Part shown: positions 10,613 to 22,715 of the stretch, piece by piece
How the letters are laid out: each line of letters opens with the position of its first letter
How positions within the stretch are numbered: the first letter of the stretch is position 1
Source: Onchidella celtica
Lineage: Eukaryota; Mollusca; Gastropoda; Systellommatophora; Onchidiidae
Assembly (NCBI GenBank): GCA_963931925.1
Contig: OZ007579.1
Location: forward strand, 36,829,066 to 36,893,065
Length of the DNA stretch: 64,000 bases
Direction of reading: 5' to 3'
Notes under the pieces: model-generated
What the model saw: only the letters and a program-made list of their open reading frames with translations
The model's database searches: none
What the model was told of the DNA's origin: nothing
Position numbers and translations under genes: made by a program

Positions 10613-10846
10613 TTAACCCTTTTGCTGCCAAGCCCAAACGCCCTTTCTTCCTTTAGGCAAGAGAATAATGGATTATCAGGCAAAAAGACAGCTGGAATAG
10701 TGTAAAATTAGGATTGCAAAGCATACCGGAACAATACCTTGCGGCAGTATTGTATGAAATGGTGGAGCCGATATAACAGCTGTTCAGCAGTCTTCCACAA
10801 CATTAGATGGCCCAATATATCGGCCCTGTGGCAGGAAGATGGTTAA
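10613..10846. mobile_element. piggyBac-like MITE A (TTAA-flanked)
   Basis: TTAA at 10613-10616 and 10843-10846 bound about 226 bp. The ends read inward as CCCTTTTGCTGCC and, inverted, CCATCTTCCTGCC. TTAA duplication with a CCCTTT-type terminal repeat is the piggyBac signature. No coding capacity. Confidence 0.72.
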
Positions 10847-13800
10847 TACGGTCAAAGCTTGACTGCTAACTGTGACAGCCTGTGAAAGCGCAGTGTTTCT
10901 CTGTGATAGGCACATAATTGTGGTAAATGCATAGTCTTGTAGGATGCAGAGGCATGCTGGGAAGGTTTTTGTATATTTTGTGTCAGCTTGAAATTGATGG
11001 CTCTTCCACTGTTCGTGTCCAAGATGTGTCATGGTAAATATAACAATGCAAACAATAAACTGATGATATTGATATAATTATTGAAAAAAATCTTGTTTCA
11101 TTTTGTTATTAGTAATGTAAAAAATATTTTTCTGTTTGAGCTGGGTTAATCAAATACCTTAATTACTTGTCCATCTCACAAGTACTGGCCTGTCAACAAT
11201 TTTCTCATTTTACAGCAGAGTAGTTCAAAGTTTGGGTCACTTTTCTTCTTGGATTTGGCAAAAATGGTACTGCTTATCTCATTATTGAAAAAAACCATAG
11301 TGTTGGGAAAAGTTCGTTGTGGTGCAGTTTTCGCCCTTTTTTTGTGCAGTACTATGGCCTGAATGACAGTTTCAGAAATGTTCAAATTAATTCTTTAAAA
11401 TGCCACATAGTCTAACCCAATTGCCTTTGTATCGATGTACATGTATTATGTTTATTCAAGTTTCTGACAATGTTTAAAATAGTTGTAAAAATGCAAAATA
11501 CAATGATCTTTTTTGTGCTCCCTTTGATAGGCCCATCTCATAAGGGACTATATTTGACATGCATAGTGCTGTGTGCACATAAGTTCTGAAGCAAGACTGT
11601 CGATTACCAGAGAGAGAGAGAGAGAGAGAGAGAGAATAGGTTTGTTCTGGACAGTGCCAGGAACCTCATCTAGTATCTTCAGAAAATGATTAAAGATATC
11701 AATATGTCACTTTCTTAGATTATAGACAAGCAATGATCTGGTAGTCATAACTCACAAAACCACCAAAATCATTGTTATGCCAGTTTGTTAGATGGATGAC
11801 AAACTGTATGATAAGTTGAAAACTCAAGGGATTTCTCAGTGGCCAAAGGCCCTTAGGACCATAATTCGAGTGAGCTCAGTAACCATGTAGTGTCAGTAAA
11901 GACAATCTGCCAGTGCATTTACATACACCTACCCATCCTGTGAGACCCAAAGTTAGTGCACATGGTCTTCGTTTTGTCTTCCAGAAAGTTCCATGCTTTG
12001 GCCAGAGACACAGAACATTCCTGCAGTAGTTCACTGCAGCTGTGTTATGCAACAATTATATGGAAGACAGTTTCCGTTTGGGATTTTCCTGCCTTTCATT
12101 TAAAGGCCACTTACATCCCTAATTATGGTTACAGGTCAATATTTTGTTGGTTGTAACTTTTCAAAAAAGTAAGTGTATCTGTTGAAAAAATAAAAGAGCA
12201 GGTGTGAAATTGAAGAAAGAGAATAATATTTTCATAAGGCATTAGAATCATAAGAAACAGCTCATCATGTGTGGTTTTATTCCCTTGGGCAGTGTAAAAC
12301 TATCACTATACATGTATGTTCATTGCTGCCTGCTGTGTCTTATTATAAAGAGTGACAAATTTATAGGTGCACTAGAGAATAAAATTTGTAATTGCTGAAT
12401 GAATCATTAGCACTGTGTGGTTACTTCAAAGATTTCGTCAGTAATGGTGGTGTTTTGGACTTAAACTAAACATTTTTTTTCTTTTCAAAGTCCTGAACTA
12501 TTATTCCTTCAAGTATATGAATATTGTCATGTAGTTAATTGCATATCTCTCACCCATCCCCACAAGATGTAAATTATACATTTTCATGAAACAAGCTCCA
12601 AGTGTTTTCAACAACAAATACTTTTTTCTTGTCATTAAAAAAAAAAAAAAGTTCTGAGTTTGCTTTTTTTTTTCGTTTTTGTGTTTTTTCATGTCTCGTT
12701 TATTGGATATCATTTTTGTATAGATTGCAATGAGCTCTTTAGATGACGTAAATTTTATAGATGATTAAATTTTCAGATTGTTCACTTTTTGTTTTGTTTT
12801 TCTTTTGACGATACTGTGAGTTAAGGGATGTTAATGACATTCGTTAACATTATTATGGATATGGATGTAGGGAGGGAAGAGAAAAGTTTATTATACTTTC
12901 AAGACAGACTTGGTTATCCATCAGTTCTCAAGGGCACAGCAGTGTAAATGTACACATATTTCAGGAAGTACACGAGTTGATATTTTACAGTTCAAGTTGT
13001 TGGCATTGGAAATGTAAGACAGTACTTGTATTACATCCACGGTTTTACAGGGCAGATGTAAAAAGATCATTGAAAGTAAAACTGAGGGTCCCAGCCTATT
13101 TCAGCTTGTCTGTAATGTCTTTAATATATAATTAATATACACTCATTGTGTTGAGATATATGCCATAAAATTAAATTTAACACATGTTGAAGATTAAAGG
13201 GGAACAGAAAAAAGAATTGCAATATTTCCATTTCTCCAAAGTTTTTGTAAGGAAAAGTTATTTGGCCACAGATGTGCAATGGAGACTTCAGTGTTCGTTC
13301 TAGACAAGTTAAAATTTATGGCAAAAAGAAGAGAATAGGTTGGGCTTTCCAACTTACCCATTTGAGCATAATTCAAAGCCCTTCTTGCAACCTCACAGAT
13401 TCTGTTGTTGTTTTTTTTAAAGTTTTGTCCAGACAATTTGTGTTCGAAAATCACAATCAAAATTTAGAAAAGTACTTTCTTATCTTAGGCAGCAAAAATA
13501 TTCTCGAGACAGTTAAAAATTCTTGTGCTTCAGGCTGAAACTTTTTCAAACGTATTATATAAAGATGCACACAGTTTGAACTGGATGGAATCTATTCCTT
13601 TGATACCATTGCAGAAGATAACTGCTGTCTTTGAAAACGAAAATTATTATTAATACCAATGTTTCAACACAAATGTTTTATGGTAGCACTTCCTGGTTAT
13701 TCCGAGTATAATGTATATAATGTACTCGTTTCCAACCCTGCAATATCATTTTTACTTGCTTGGGTCATGTCTTGCCCAGTTTATTGCATCCGGTTACAGA

Positions 13801-15185
13801 TTATTCACACAAACTTGAGATTTGGAGACTGTCATAGTTGAATTGCTTTGAGCAGAATTTACTATAATCCCTTCATGATGCCACTGAGGTACCATCTGCA
13901 TCATCATAGCATTTAGCATCAAGGTGTCACCCCATGGTGTTATACAGCATAATTATCTCCTGAAAATAGAGTCACTTCATGTGCTCTGGCAGACCAGCTT
14001 TACATACCAAGTTGGGGGGGGGGGGGGGGTTATCATACCAAGCTGGAATGGCACAGTCAGCTGCTGGCAGACAAGAAGTGCACACAGAAATTTCCTATAT
14101 ATATATTTTCTTTCTAAATCCAGGAAGACCCCGTTTTTCTGAGCCAGGTCAGACACAGCTCCTGCCACCATTTTTTGGATGGACATTTTGCTGGCAGCAA
14201 CTAGCTGTGACATTCCTAGCTTAGCACGATATTCTCTTTAAATTTAAAAGAATATTAAAATGCATCGCTTTGCCTTGTTAATACAGTCTATGGTCAGTAG
14301 GACGTTCAAATACCCTTAGTGAAAAAGTCAATGGGAGACGTCATGAAGGGGTTTATGGATCATTTATTCATTTTCCAGAAAACATCTTTTTTTCTTTCAT
14401 TCATTATTTTTGTCAAAGGCAAACAATATTGCATTTTGAAATTTAAACATGAAAGTGAATCATATTTTTGTGTATTCACATTTGATAATATACATCTAGA
14501 TCTATACATATATGTATATGTGCAAATTCAGTTTGGTAAGTAAACATATGATGATAAGACTATAAGTGTATAAGAATATTTAATTTTAAACTTTTTTTTT
14601 TTTGTGGCACTTTTTCTCAGGCATGTTTTTCACTTTTGTAAACAGAATGACAGTAGACATGGCAATCATGACCTCTGGCATCTCTATCTAATTATAGCTT
14701 CACGCAAATGCTCATTACTCCCACCATAACATTTTCAAGGAATTTCAGTTTGCCTTGTTTTTCTAATTCTGTTCCATAGAAAGAATGCAAGGTAATTATG
14801 CTTTGCTTCATGTATTGTTGGAGCGGAGTGAAGTATTTGAGACAAGGGCTTTGCATGATGACAGAATTTTTGTAGAAAGAAATTATCATTGCTTGCCTCA
14901 TATAGCCAGAGCCCTATGTTCAGTTACTTTCTGTACAGGAATATTTTAGAATGGCTGCTCCCACTGACATTTCCCTGTCCACTTGATTCATGGCCAGGTG
15001 GAAATTTTAGCTGCCAAAGCTGATTTAAGCTAAATTTGAGACTGGCAGTTGAGGTTTATGGTTTATAGAATTATGTAATTTATCATGACCTGTTCATGTG
15101 GTGTTTTACTGCACATGACTTGATTATTATAACTTTTGACTTTACTACATTCTGTTGATTTTTTTTTTTTGGTCTGAAGAATAAA
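10847..15185. other. Gene-free stretch between NPC1 and DIDO1
   Basis: No convincing coding sequence on either strand. Contents seen: a (GA)n microsatellite at about 11611-11634, a G run at about 14015-14030 between two copies of ATACCAAG, T-rich tracts and several AATAAA matches. Confidence 0.55.
15180..15185 (+). terminator. Candidate distal NPC1 poly(A) signal
   Basis: AATAAAG followed by GT/T-rich sequence (TGTTTCCTGTGTTATATT), a good arrangement for cleavage and polyadenylation. If used by NPC1 it implies a 3' UTR of about 7.6 kb, which is unusually long. Confidence 0.3.
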
Positions 15186-15417
15186 GTTTGTTTCAGATTT
15201 CCATTATGAATGTTTCCTGTGTTATATTTCTGTGACAGATTCATTCAGTTATTGACAGGGCGGATGAAAAATATACACTGTAGTTCATTTCATGACCAAA
15301 AAAAAAAAAAGCATGTATCTTTCTGAAATTTTGCATGCCACATGACACTGGGTTGTCTTAATAAATAATGAATTTTAATATTTTCTAATATATATTTGAG
15401 TAGGCCATTTGCTCACT

Positions 15418-15535
15418 ACAAATTGAGTATCTAAGGCCTTGTCTCTGTATTTGAAAGTTTAGAAGATTTACTGTGTACACGGTGTATGTTTATTTTGAGT
15501 GCGCAGTAGCTCTCACCATAATAAGATTGAGGTGC
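15418..15535. repeat. Dispersed repeat pair, copy 1
   Basis: Shares TGTCTCTGTATTTGAAAGTT-like sequence, TAGAAGATT, TATGTTTATTTTG and GTGCGCAG...CTCACCATA with 16883-17000 in the same orientation. No terminal repeats were found, so it may be a local duplication or a repeat fragment. Confidence 0.7.
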
Positions 15536-16152
15536 TTTCCATTTTAAACATGTGCAATTTGGGAATGTATTCAAGTGAGCGAAAGTTTCCAAGTGACAAA
15601 TGGTATATGCGGTGCTTCGTTGTGCGAGTATTCAATAATGATTTTCACGACAGTGCCTTTCCATAAAACTTTTAAAATATATACGGAGAGTTTAATGTAC
15701 ATCATAGAGACACTGAGCAAAAATGCATGACGCTCAACAGATCACACTGCAAAAATATTAATTGTTTCAAGACCACATGCAAAGTTTCAAAATAATCAGT
15801 ATCCCCAAAGAACACTTTTTTTTTTCATGAAACAAAACTATAGTGACCATATCACCCACCTATGCAAACTTGTAAAGACGCAAAATAATAACTTGCTTCA
15901 GAAGATTTGAAAATGTAATTTTTTACTCAGGCCACATCTGCTGGGTAGAAGAGTTCTTGAAACTAATCAACTTTTTTTTTCCAATCATTTATTTACAATC
16001 AATTGGTACATGTTATTCATTTGAAAATCACATCAATTGAAATATGGCTTATCCATGAATTCGCTGTAAAAAGGACTGAAGGAATACCCCCAGCGTTGTT
16101 TAAGAATCCATGACCAACCTCTCACTTCAGAAAGACAACATCTGAAATTTTG

Positions 16153-16417
16153 TCAGGTATTTTCCATATTGTTGTATGTGCATTTTTGTCTTCTCGAGAA
16201 AATGAGGATTAAAAGTTTGCAGAGTTGTGTACAACAAGCAGTTTTTTGTCCAATATGCTTCAAAATCAAAACTTGCATAAAAATGGCTGGGAAAAATAGA
16301 CCCACATGACACTTGTACATAATAAAATTAGGAATAAAGGAACCAGTTTCACAACAAAATCGCAAATTCAGCAACCTGTCGTATACATCAATATGGCAAA
16401 TACCCCTGAATTTACAC
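16153..16417. mobile_element. MITE family GGTATTTGCC, copy 1
   Basis: Left end GGTATTTTCCATATTGTTG; right end, inverted, CAGGGGTATTTGCCATATTG. The same interior and ends occur at 28035-28289 in opposite orientation and at 41551-41970. About 265 bp, non-coding. Confidence 0.8.
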
Positions 16418-16882
16418 GATGGTAAGAGAGATTTGTACCGCAACACTGTCTTCCCATTTTTTTCCTCACATCTCTCAAGTGTTTGTACTCTCTTCAATCA
16501 GAAAACAAAAATACAGAAATAAGTCGTAGATTCTTTCAGCAACTACAGTTTAATTGTTTTGTTCAATATCGCTTGTATAATGAACACTTATAACAAAATA
16601 CAGGAAAAAAAAATCAAGACAAAAAGGTGTTATAACAAAAGTCAATGACAGCCCATGAATTTTCTGCCTGCACAACTATAGCCTTGGCCGACTTGTAAAA
16701 CTATACACAGGGATGGAGATGCAGCATTCATATACATAGTCAACTGATGGTCAGTGTAAAGGGTGAGCCGAACATTAGCTAATATCAAACCACCTCAACA
16801 AAAGGGCAAAGAGTAATATGTATGCAGATTTTTAGCAAGTATATAAATTAAGCCTTTGTGTTTGAATGTTACTTCACTTACT

Positions 16883-17000
16883 CACAACAGATCAAGTATC
16901 TATTCTAATGCCCTGTGTCTCTATTCGAAAGTTTAGAAGATTCACAATGTACAGTTTATGTTTATTTTGGGTGCGCAGCAGTGCTCACCATATTTGGATT
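16883..17000. repeat. Dispersed repeat pair, copy 2
   Basis: Direct copy of the block at 15418-15535: GTGTCTCTATTCGAAAGTTT then AGAAGATTCAC, TTATGTTTATTTTGGGTGCG and CAGCAG-GCTCACCATA. Confidence 0.7.
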
Positions 17001-18879
17001 ATCTCATTTGTCTGCACTATCTTTCTCCCATCTCCATCATCTTCTTCCAATTATTCTCTCAAACAAAAACCCCACTCCAAATAATTGAGCTCCACATGAA
17101 AACTGCTATAAACATAAATTGCTGTTCATCTGGTCAATAAATCAAGTCATTCTCCGTGGCAAACACTTTATTTGATGTCAGAACAGGGCCATGTACAAAT
17201 GTGTATTTTACTGTCCTTTAGTTGCTAAAACATGCTGATCCTCTTCCTGAACAGCATCTCAAGCAAAATGATACCAAAGTTCAGTGTCAGTTTACTTAGC
17301 AAATTTCTTCATTTGCATGTGATATCAAAGGTGCAAGCAGTCCCAGCTAAATCCATACAGATTTCCAGTCCCACTCTCTCAGAAGCTGATAACAAACTGG
17401 AATCAAGATCAAATGTACAAACAACTGGACTCCTATCAGCCATGGAGGAAAGTGAAATTAAATTACTTTTCTTAAAAGTAGTTGTCCACAGGAACACAAA
17501 TCCAGCAAAAAACTACACCCAAAATAAACATGTAGCCTACTGGTATTCTTTGGTCAATAAACTTAAACCATGTCACTTCATGTAATAATTTCCTGTTACT
17601 GAGTTTATTGAGTTGTATGTTTATGCAATGAAGTGTAAGACCCGTGTACCATATATGTGCTCTTACGCTCTATGAAAGAGAATTTCCCTCGTGACTTTTA
17701 TCTTATCTTAAACGTACAAATGTGCACACCACAAATTACATCTTTTTTAAAAAGTAATTTCTGTGAAAACCACATTTTTAAGATTTGTGCCTGTCTAGGT
17801 TCTGTGATTGTCATATTTCAACATTGCTGCCTGGCAACAGTCGGGCATAACAATTGTAAATTGAATACATTTCTTGGACACCCATGGCAAGAGCCAGTAC
17901 AATTTTCAAATGTCCCTGTGAGTTTGCTTTCAACCTGACATTGTGTTTACCTCACATAAGTAAATCATGGCCCTTTTTTTCTCTAAAGCGGATGTCTGGT
18001 TCAACCAATTTGCTGATATGGCAAAAGCTAATCATTCTGACACTGAAAATCTCAACTTCTCCATCCCTGAATGTCAGGTCCATGACTGGATATAGTGGGA
18101 GTGTGTGATACACTTGGACCTAATTCAGAAATACAGATACTTTCTTCATTTAGAAAAAAAAAAATGAATTAAAAAAAAAAAAAAAAAAAAAAAAATGTGC
18201 CGCGACACTGACTGACAGATATATATTAATACAATTAGACCTGTCATTAAAACAACAGAGGGATCAAGAAACACACATTCCCAGAAACATTTTCATAATA
18301 ATCAACCATGCATATTGAATCCAAGGCTTAAAAAAGCTAAAAATTCCAACACAACAAACACAGTGCAATGTATCCAATTTACACAAAAAAATATACACCT
18401 AGTGTGACTGAATGTGCCATGAAATATATCATGAAAGTATGAACAAAACACAAGACATGAAATACATTGAAAACCCACTGGTTAATGCAAGTACAAGGAC
18501 AAAGATTCATAGCTTTCATTGGAATAATCTGACTATACAAGCCAATGTATGATAGAAAATATATCAACTTACACACCACAAATAAATGCCCGGGGCACAA
18601 ACCACCTAAATCTCAAAAACATCAACTTTGCTGAGGGAAGAAAATACTGATGAACTGTGGAAAGAGCACATGAGATGGACGGTTTAATAACAGTGTATAT
18701 TTTTGTATTTCAAATGCACACATGAAAACTGGAAAAAGCAATATATAGGTGGGAAAGCATATGTGGCATACGAAAGTCGGTGTTGGAAGTGCGCTGATAT
18801 TTTGAATGAAATACTCCACTTAACTACAAAGAACAAGAAAGCATTACCCTGGGCACAATGTTCTACAATTTTTTTTACC

Positions 18880-19080
18880 TGCTGAACTGTTTTATTGGTT
18901 CAATTTTCCATCCTGTTACATTTTTTGTTCCTGATGAAGATCAATTGATTGGAAGCTTGATTTGTCTTCCCTTTTCCTTTGTGTTTTATTGTGTTGGATT
19001 TTTAAAAATTATTTCTTACACTAGGCTTTGCTACAATTACAACTTTTTCTTTTTGCTATATTTTGATAATTCAATCAAAG
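18880..19080. repeat. Fold-back repeat family RF1, copy 2 (half element)
   Basis: Carries CCTGATGAAGATCAATTGAT with GGAAGCTTG, then TTTGTCTTCCCTTTTCCTTT, TTATTTCTTACACTAGGC and TTTGCTAC...ACTTTTTC, matching the right half of copy 1. The left arm is absent. Confidence 0.7.
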
Positions 19081-19748
19081 TGGCAGTTCCTTCATTTCAC
19101 GCTGCTCATTTTAAGTTTGTAAAGCTTTTCTTCAACACAATAAACACATGATGATCTCAGTGGAAATTTTCACCCAGCAAAGGATATAAATTCTCACTTC
19201 AGTTAAAATCCTTGAAAAAGCGGACAATTTTCATCTATGCAAATGGTTAATATGATGTATACATTTTTACACAGTAATGTTTTCATACACTTTTAAAAAA
19301 AAAAAAAAGTGAAATTTTGGAGATAGGAGGTTTGTGCCCGAGGCCATTAACAACTGGTTTTTCCCACAACGTAAGCAGGGCCTGCAAGGTTTTTAAGTAC
19401 TTGAACAGAAGATCCAGCTTTTCAACAAGGATGAAAGACTTTACACACTTCCTGGTAGGGCAGGTAGCTTTGTGTACATACAAGACTACAGGCAATGTCC
19501 ATCATGACAGAGATAAAACACAACTGATTCATAAACTTTTGACTCACATTCTGAAATTCCACTGACGTTTCACATCAAATTTGACAATTGCAGATCTGGA
19601 TCCTCTGCTTAATAAGATTTCTAAAAACATTCCCTGTATAGAAATCTGCTTAAAAATCATGAAGTCGTCCATCTTGGAGTATTGATGATTTAGCTGGTTT
19701 TAATTTTGACGATCATATCATTGCTCATGGCGAGATCTATCAATAACT

Positions 19749-19885
19749 TTAATCCCTTTACTGCACTGTGGATGTCAACCATATGTCTAAAAGTTTATAG
19801 TGTAGGGGTACTGTGCAAAAATCAATAGTGCTATTGTACTGTTCAGCATCCAGCGAGGGAAAGCATTTGGCAACAAAGGGGTTAA
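19749..19885. mobile_element. piggyBac-like MITE B (TTAA-flanked)
   Basis: TTAA at 19749-19752 and 19882-19885. Ends TCCCTTTACTGCACTGTGG and, inverted, CCCCTTTGTTGCC. About 129 bp internally. The TTTACTGCxCTGTGG start is shared with MITE G at 52.6 kb. Confidence 0.72.
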
Positions 19886-20454
19886 TACATTTTGAAGTTA
19901 TAAGCAGAAATGTTTTTGTATCAAAACTTTGAAAGGCTCTCCCGTATAATGACAAAATTATTGCTACGCCAGTATCTGAGACAGACGACAATGAGAATGG
20001 TCCCTGCAAGACATCTGTGGTACTGTGTGCCAGTTTGGAAGATAGTTAAACACACAAATCACATGATTCATGACAAAAAGACCAGTTTTAAGACATGGGA
20101 ATCACTGGTGTGATTGGAGACTAGCAGTAAGCACATGGGAGATTGGTCAGCAGCTCTCAAGCAAAATGTGAAAATTGAACCAAAACAACAGTGAATATTG
20201 TCAAACAAGATGTGCTACCAGAAACATTATAAAACAACTTACCAACGGCAAAAATAAGACGTTTAAAACAAACACATCTGTAATAACGGAGTAAACCTAC
20301 ATCATTTTGCCTGCCTGTACAAAATTACAAAAGTGTGAATGATATGAAAGTTGAAAAAATGTTTTCTATGGTCCTAAGACAGTTTCAAATTGACGATGCC
20401 AAGATGGAAGGGTTTCTGATGATCCTCATGAATGTCCAAGCTGACTGCACCCTA

Positions 20455-22715
20455 TCAGTGCCGATGGAAAGGTCGACCTCTGCCAGGGCCTGGGTACCTA
20501 TGATGACGATAGTCTGGGTGGCGGGATGGGGGCGGTCCAAACATGTCCCCTCCTGCCCTGAAGTCAATGTCTCCTTGGGGTGGGTGGGGATAAGGTCCTC
20601 TGTTGCCAGGAAGAGGGGGAAGAGGTGGTGGTGGTTGGCGTGGCAGAGGGGGTAAGGGCTGGTCTGGTGGGAGGGGGGGTCGATTCCTGCCCCTCATGTC
20701 GACATCGGACACTGGAAAGTCTTTGGTAATACCTAACACCCCCGCTGGTTTATCAAATTCTGTGCCAGGAGGGGGCGGCTGAGCTCTGCCTTTGGGTGCT
20801 GGGGGTCGTGCAGGGAGGGAAGAACGTGGTGTGGGATGGTAGGGGACATGAGGCTCATTTGGTGGTGGAAGTGGGAAGCGAGGGTGGAGAGGTCCATGAG
20901 GGGGTGGGGGAAGATTGGGAGGGAGTTGTGGATATCCTCGGGGGTCATTGGGTAGGGCAGGGAAAGAATGGGGATCCAGAGGGTGTTTGGGAAGGGGTGG
21001 ATGTGGAGGTGGGTATAACCGATCATCTCTGTCTTGATACACAGCTCGGTCATCCCGATCACCAGCTGCCGTAGCTATCCTAGCATCATAGTCACCAAAA
21101 TGTGTGGTCTTTGACTCCCCACTCGTTTCCTGCACATTTGCAGGAAGTGGAGCAACTGCCGTTGTGGATGGAGGGCCATTTTTCTGCCGCAGGTCAACAT
21201 CCATGGCAGTTAAGGATGCAGCTGATACCGCATCTTGTGATGTTGTAGAAGATGGAACTGATTCTAGTGCTGATGTTGTGGAGGGGGAAGGAAGTGGTAT
21301 TTGACTTAATGACATAGGCAGTGTGGCTGTGCTGGTGGTAGAGTGAGGTGCGGGAGTTGTTAATGCTGATGTGGAAATGGTAGACGGTGATGTAGAGGAC
21401 CCACCAGTCTGAGCAGTTGTCTGTAATGGAAACTGGAACCCTCCTTTCTTCAATCTGTCCAACAGTTCATCAATGGACGGAGCTGTCGTTGCCACTGGCT
21501 TCACTTCGGCTGTGTCAGGTTTGTGTTCCACACCACCAGCACTGGTGGTCAGACCAGCACCATCCTGACTACTACCACTGGTTGCTTCAGTCTTCTTTAA
21601 GCTGTCTAAAATTCTCCTGGCTTCCATCTCATCCTCCAATCTCTTCATGGCCTCTGCTTGCTGTTCTTCCAACAACTGTTTCTCTTTCTTCTCTGGATCC
21701 TCCTTGGCCACTTTTTCGGCCTTCTCTGCCTCTTTCTTCATCAGCATCTTCCGTCGTTTCTCCAATGAAGAAAACTGTGTGTTGCCCATCACATCCTCCA
21801 TGAGGGCCTTGAGAGCATCAGGAATCTCACCTGACGGTCCTGCTTTTGGTTGTGCATCTTCACTTTGACTGGAGGGTATGTCACCAGACAGCAATGGTAG
21901 TTTGGGTTTGGAATCTGAAGTTTCGACAGAGAAAATGTCCGCTGCTTGGGAACTTATAGTCTGTGGAGTTTTGGCTAATGACTTGGTGAAGGAGAATTTG
22001 ATTCCTCCAGAGTCTTTTGATTCTGCTACTGGTCCTGGTGGTTCTGATGCCGATGTTGTTGCTGATGATGAGGCTGGTGACGCTGAAGATGCTGATGATA
22101 ATTGAGATGAAGACATAGCATGTGTCGCTGACTGTGTGGGCTTGGGGTCCGATGGCATTGGAATAGATAATGTACTTGATGTGAAAATACTGCATACAGC
22201 AGGGCTCATGGAAAATGGAGCAGTTGAAGTTGATGATGATAACGATGATGATAATTTTGACAGCATACTTTGGTCTGAAGTGACACTTGAGCTGGTCAAG
22301 GTTGTGGACACTGACACACTGCCACTGCCATTTGTATTGGCACTGCCAAGACTGGTTGCGATGGCCACTGATGTGGTGGGGATGGATAAAGCAGGAGGAC
22401 CACCAGTCATATCTCCATTGTTTGTAGAAACTACAGACTGATCACAATTGTCTGCAGTCCCAACGTTGTGGCCTGATTTAACAGCAGTTTCCCCTTCACC
22501 ACTCCCACCCTTACCATGTGACCCCCCTTTCCGTGCTGCCTCTGCCAACTGCAGCTTTCTCTCCTCCACTTTCTTGGTCAGCTCCACCAGAAGCTTCTGC
22601 TGCTCTTGAGGAGAACTAGTGGCAGACAGAGCTGTCACCATCAATGAGGAAATCTCTTGTGGGTCGTTGCTGCGGGCCATCTTCTCCACCAACTCCTCTG
22701 TGGGACTGACAGCTT
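20455..22715 (-). CDS. DIDO1: DIDO1 coding exon 22 (terminal)
   Basis: Starts EAVSPTEELVEKMARSNDPQ after a TTTAG acceptor and ends GRGRPFHRH with TGA (20455-20457). Contains a KLLVELTKKVEERKLQLAEA coiled-coil-like helix, long Ser/Thr/Ala-rich stretches, a charged EKAEKVAKEDPEKKEKQLLE helix, a DELLDRLKKGGFQFPL motif and a Pro-rich, Arg-rich end. A Pro-rich tail is also present in vertebrate DIDO1. Frames on the opposite strand here are shadows. Confidence 0.93.

Larger units (their letters stand above)
17001..20454 (-). other. DIDO1 3' UTR and downstream DNA
   Basis: Sequence after the DIDO1 stop on the minus strand. The first minus-strand AATAAA matches are near 18985-18990, 18891-18896 and 17167-17172, so the UTR could exceed 1.4 kb; which signal is used is unknown. 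It contains a long poly(A)/poly(T) tract at about 18150-18195, an RF1 repeat and a TTAA MITE. No other gene is supported. Confidence 0.5.

Noticed and set aside
13850..14230. Mobile element around the G run at 14.0 kb
   Set aside because: Two nearby ATACCAAG copies flank the run, but I could not find inverted ends or a second copy of the block.
7612..20400. Dozens of 60-120-residue frames in the intergenic region
   Set aside because: AT-rich sequence gives such frames by chance. None shows a conserved motif, splice phase agreement or a good start context.
20733..22441. Long frames on both strands overlapping the last DIDO1 exon
   Set aside because: They are shadows of a low-complexity, GC-richer coding exon; no domain similarity.
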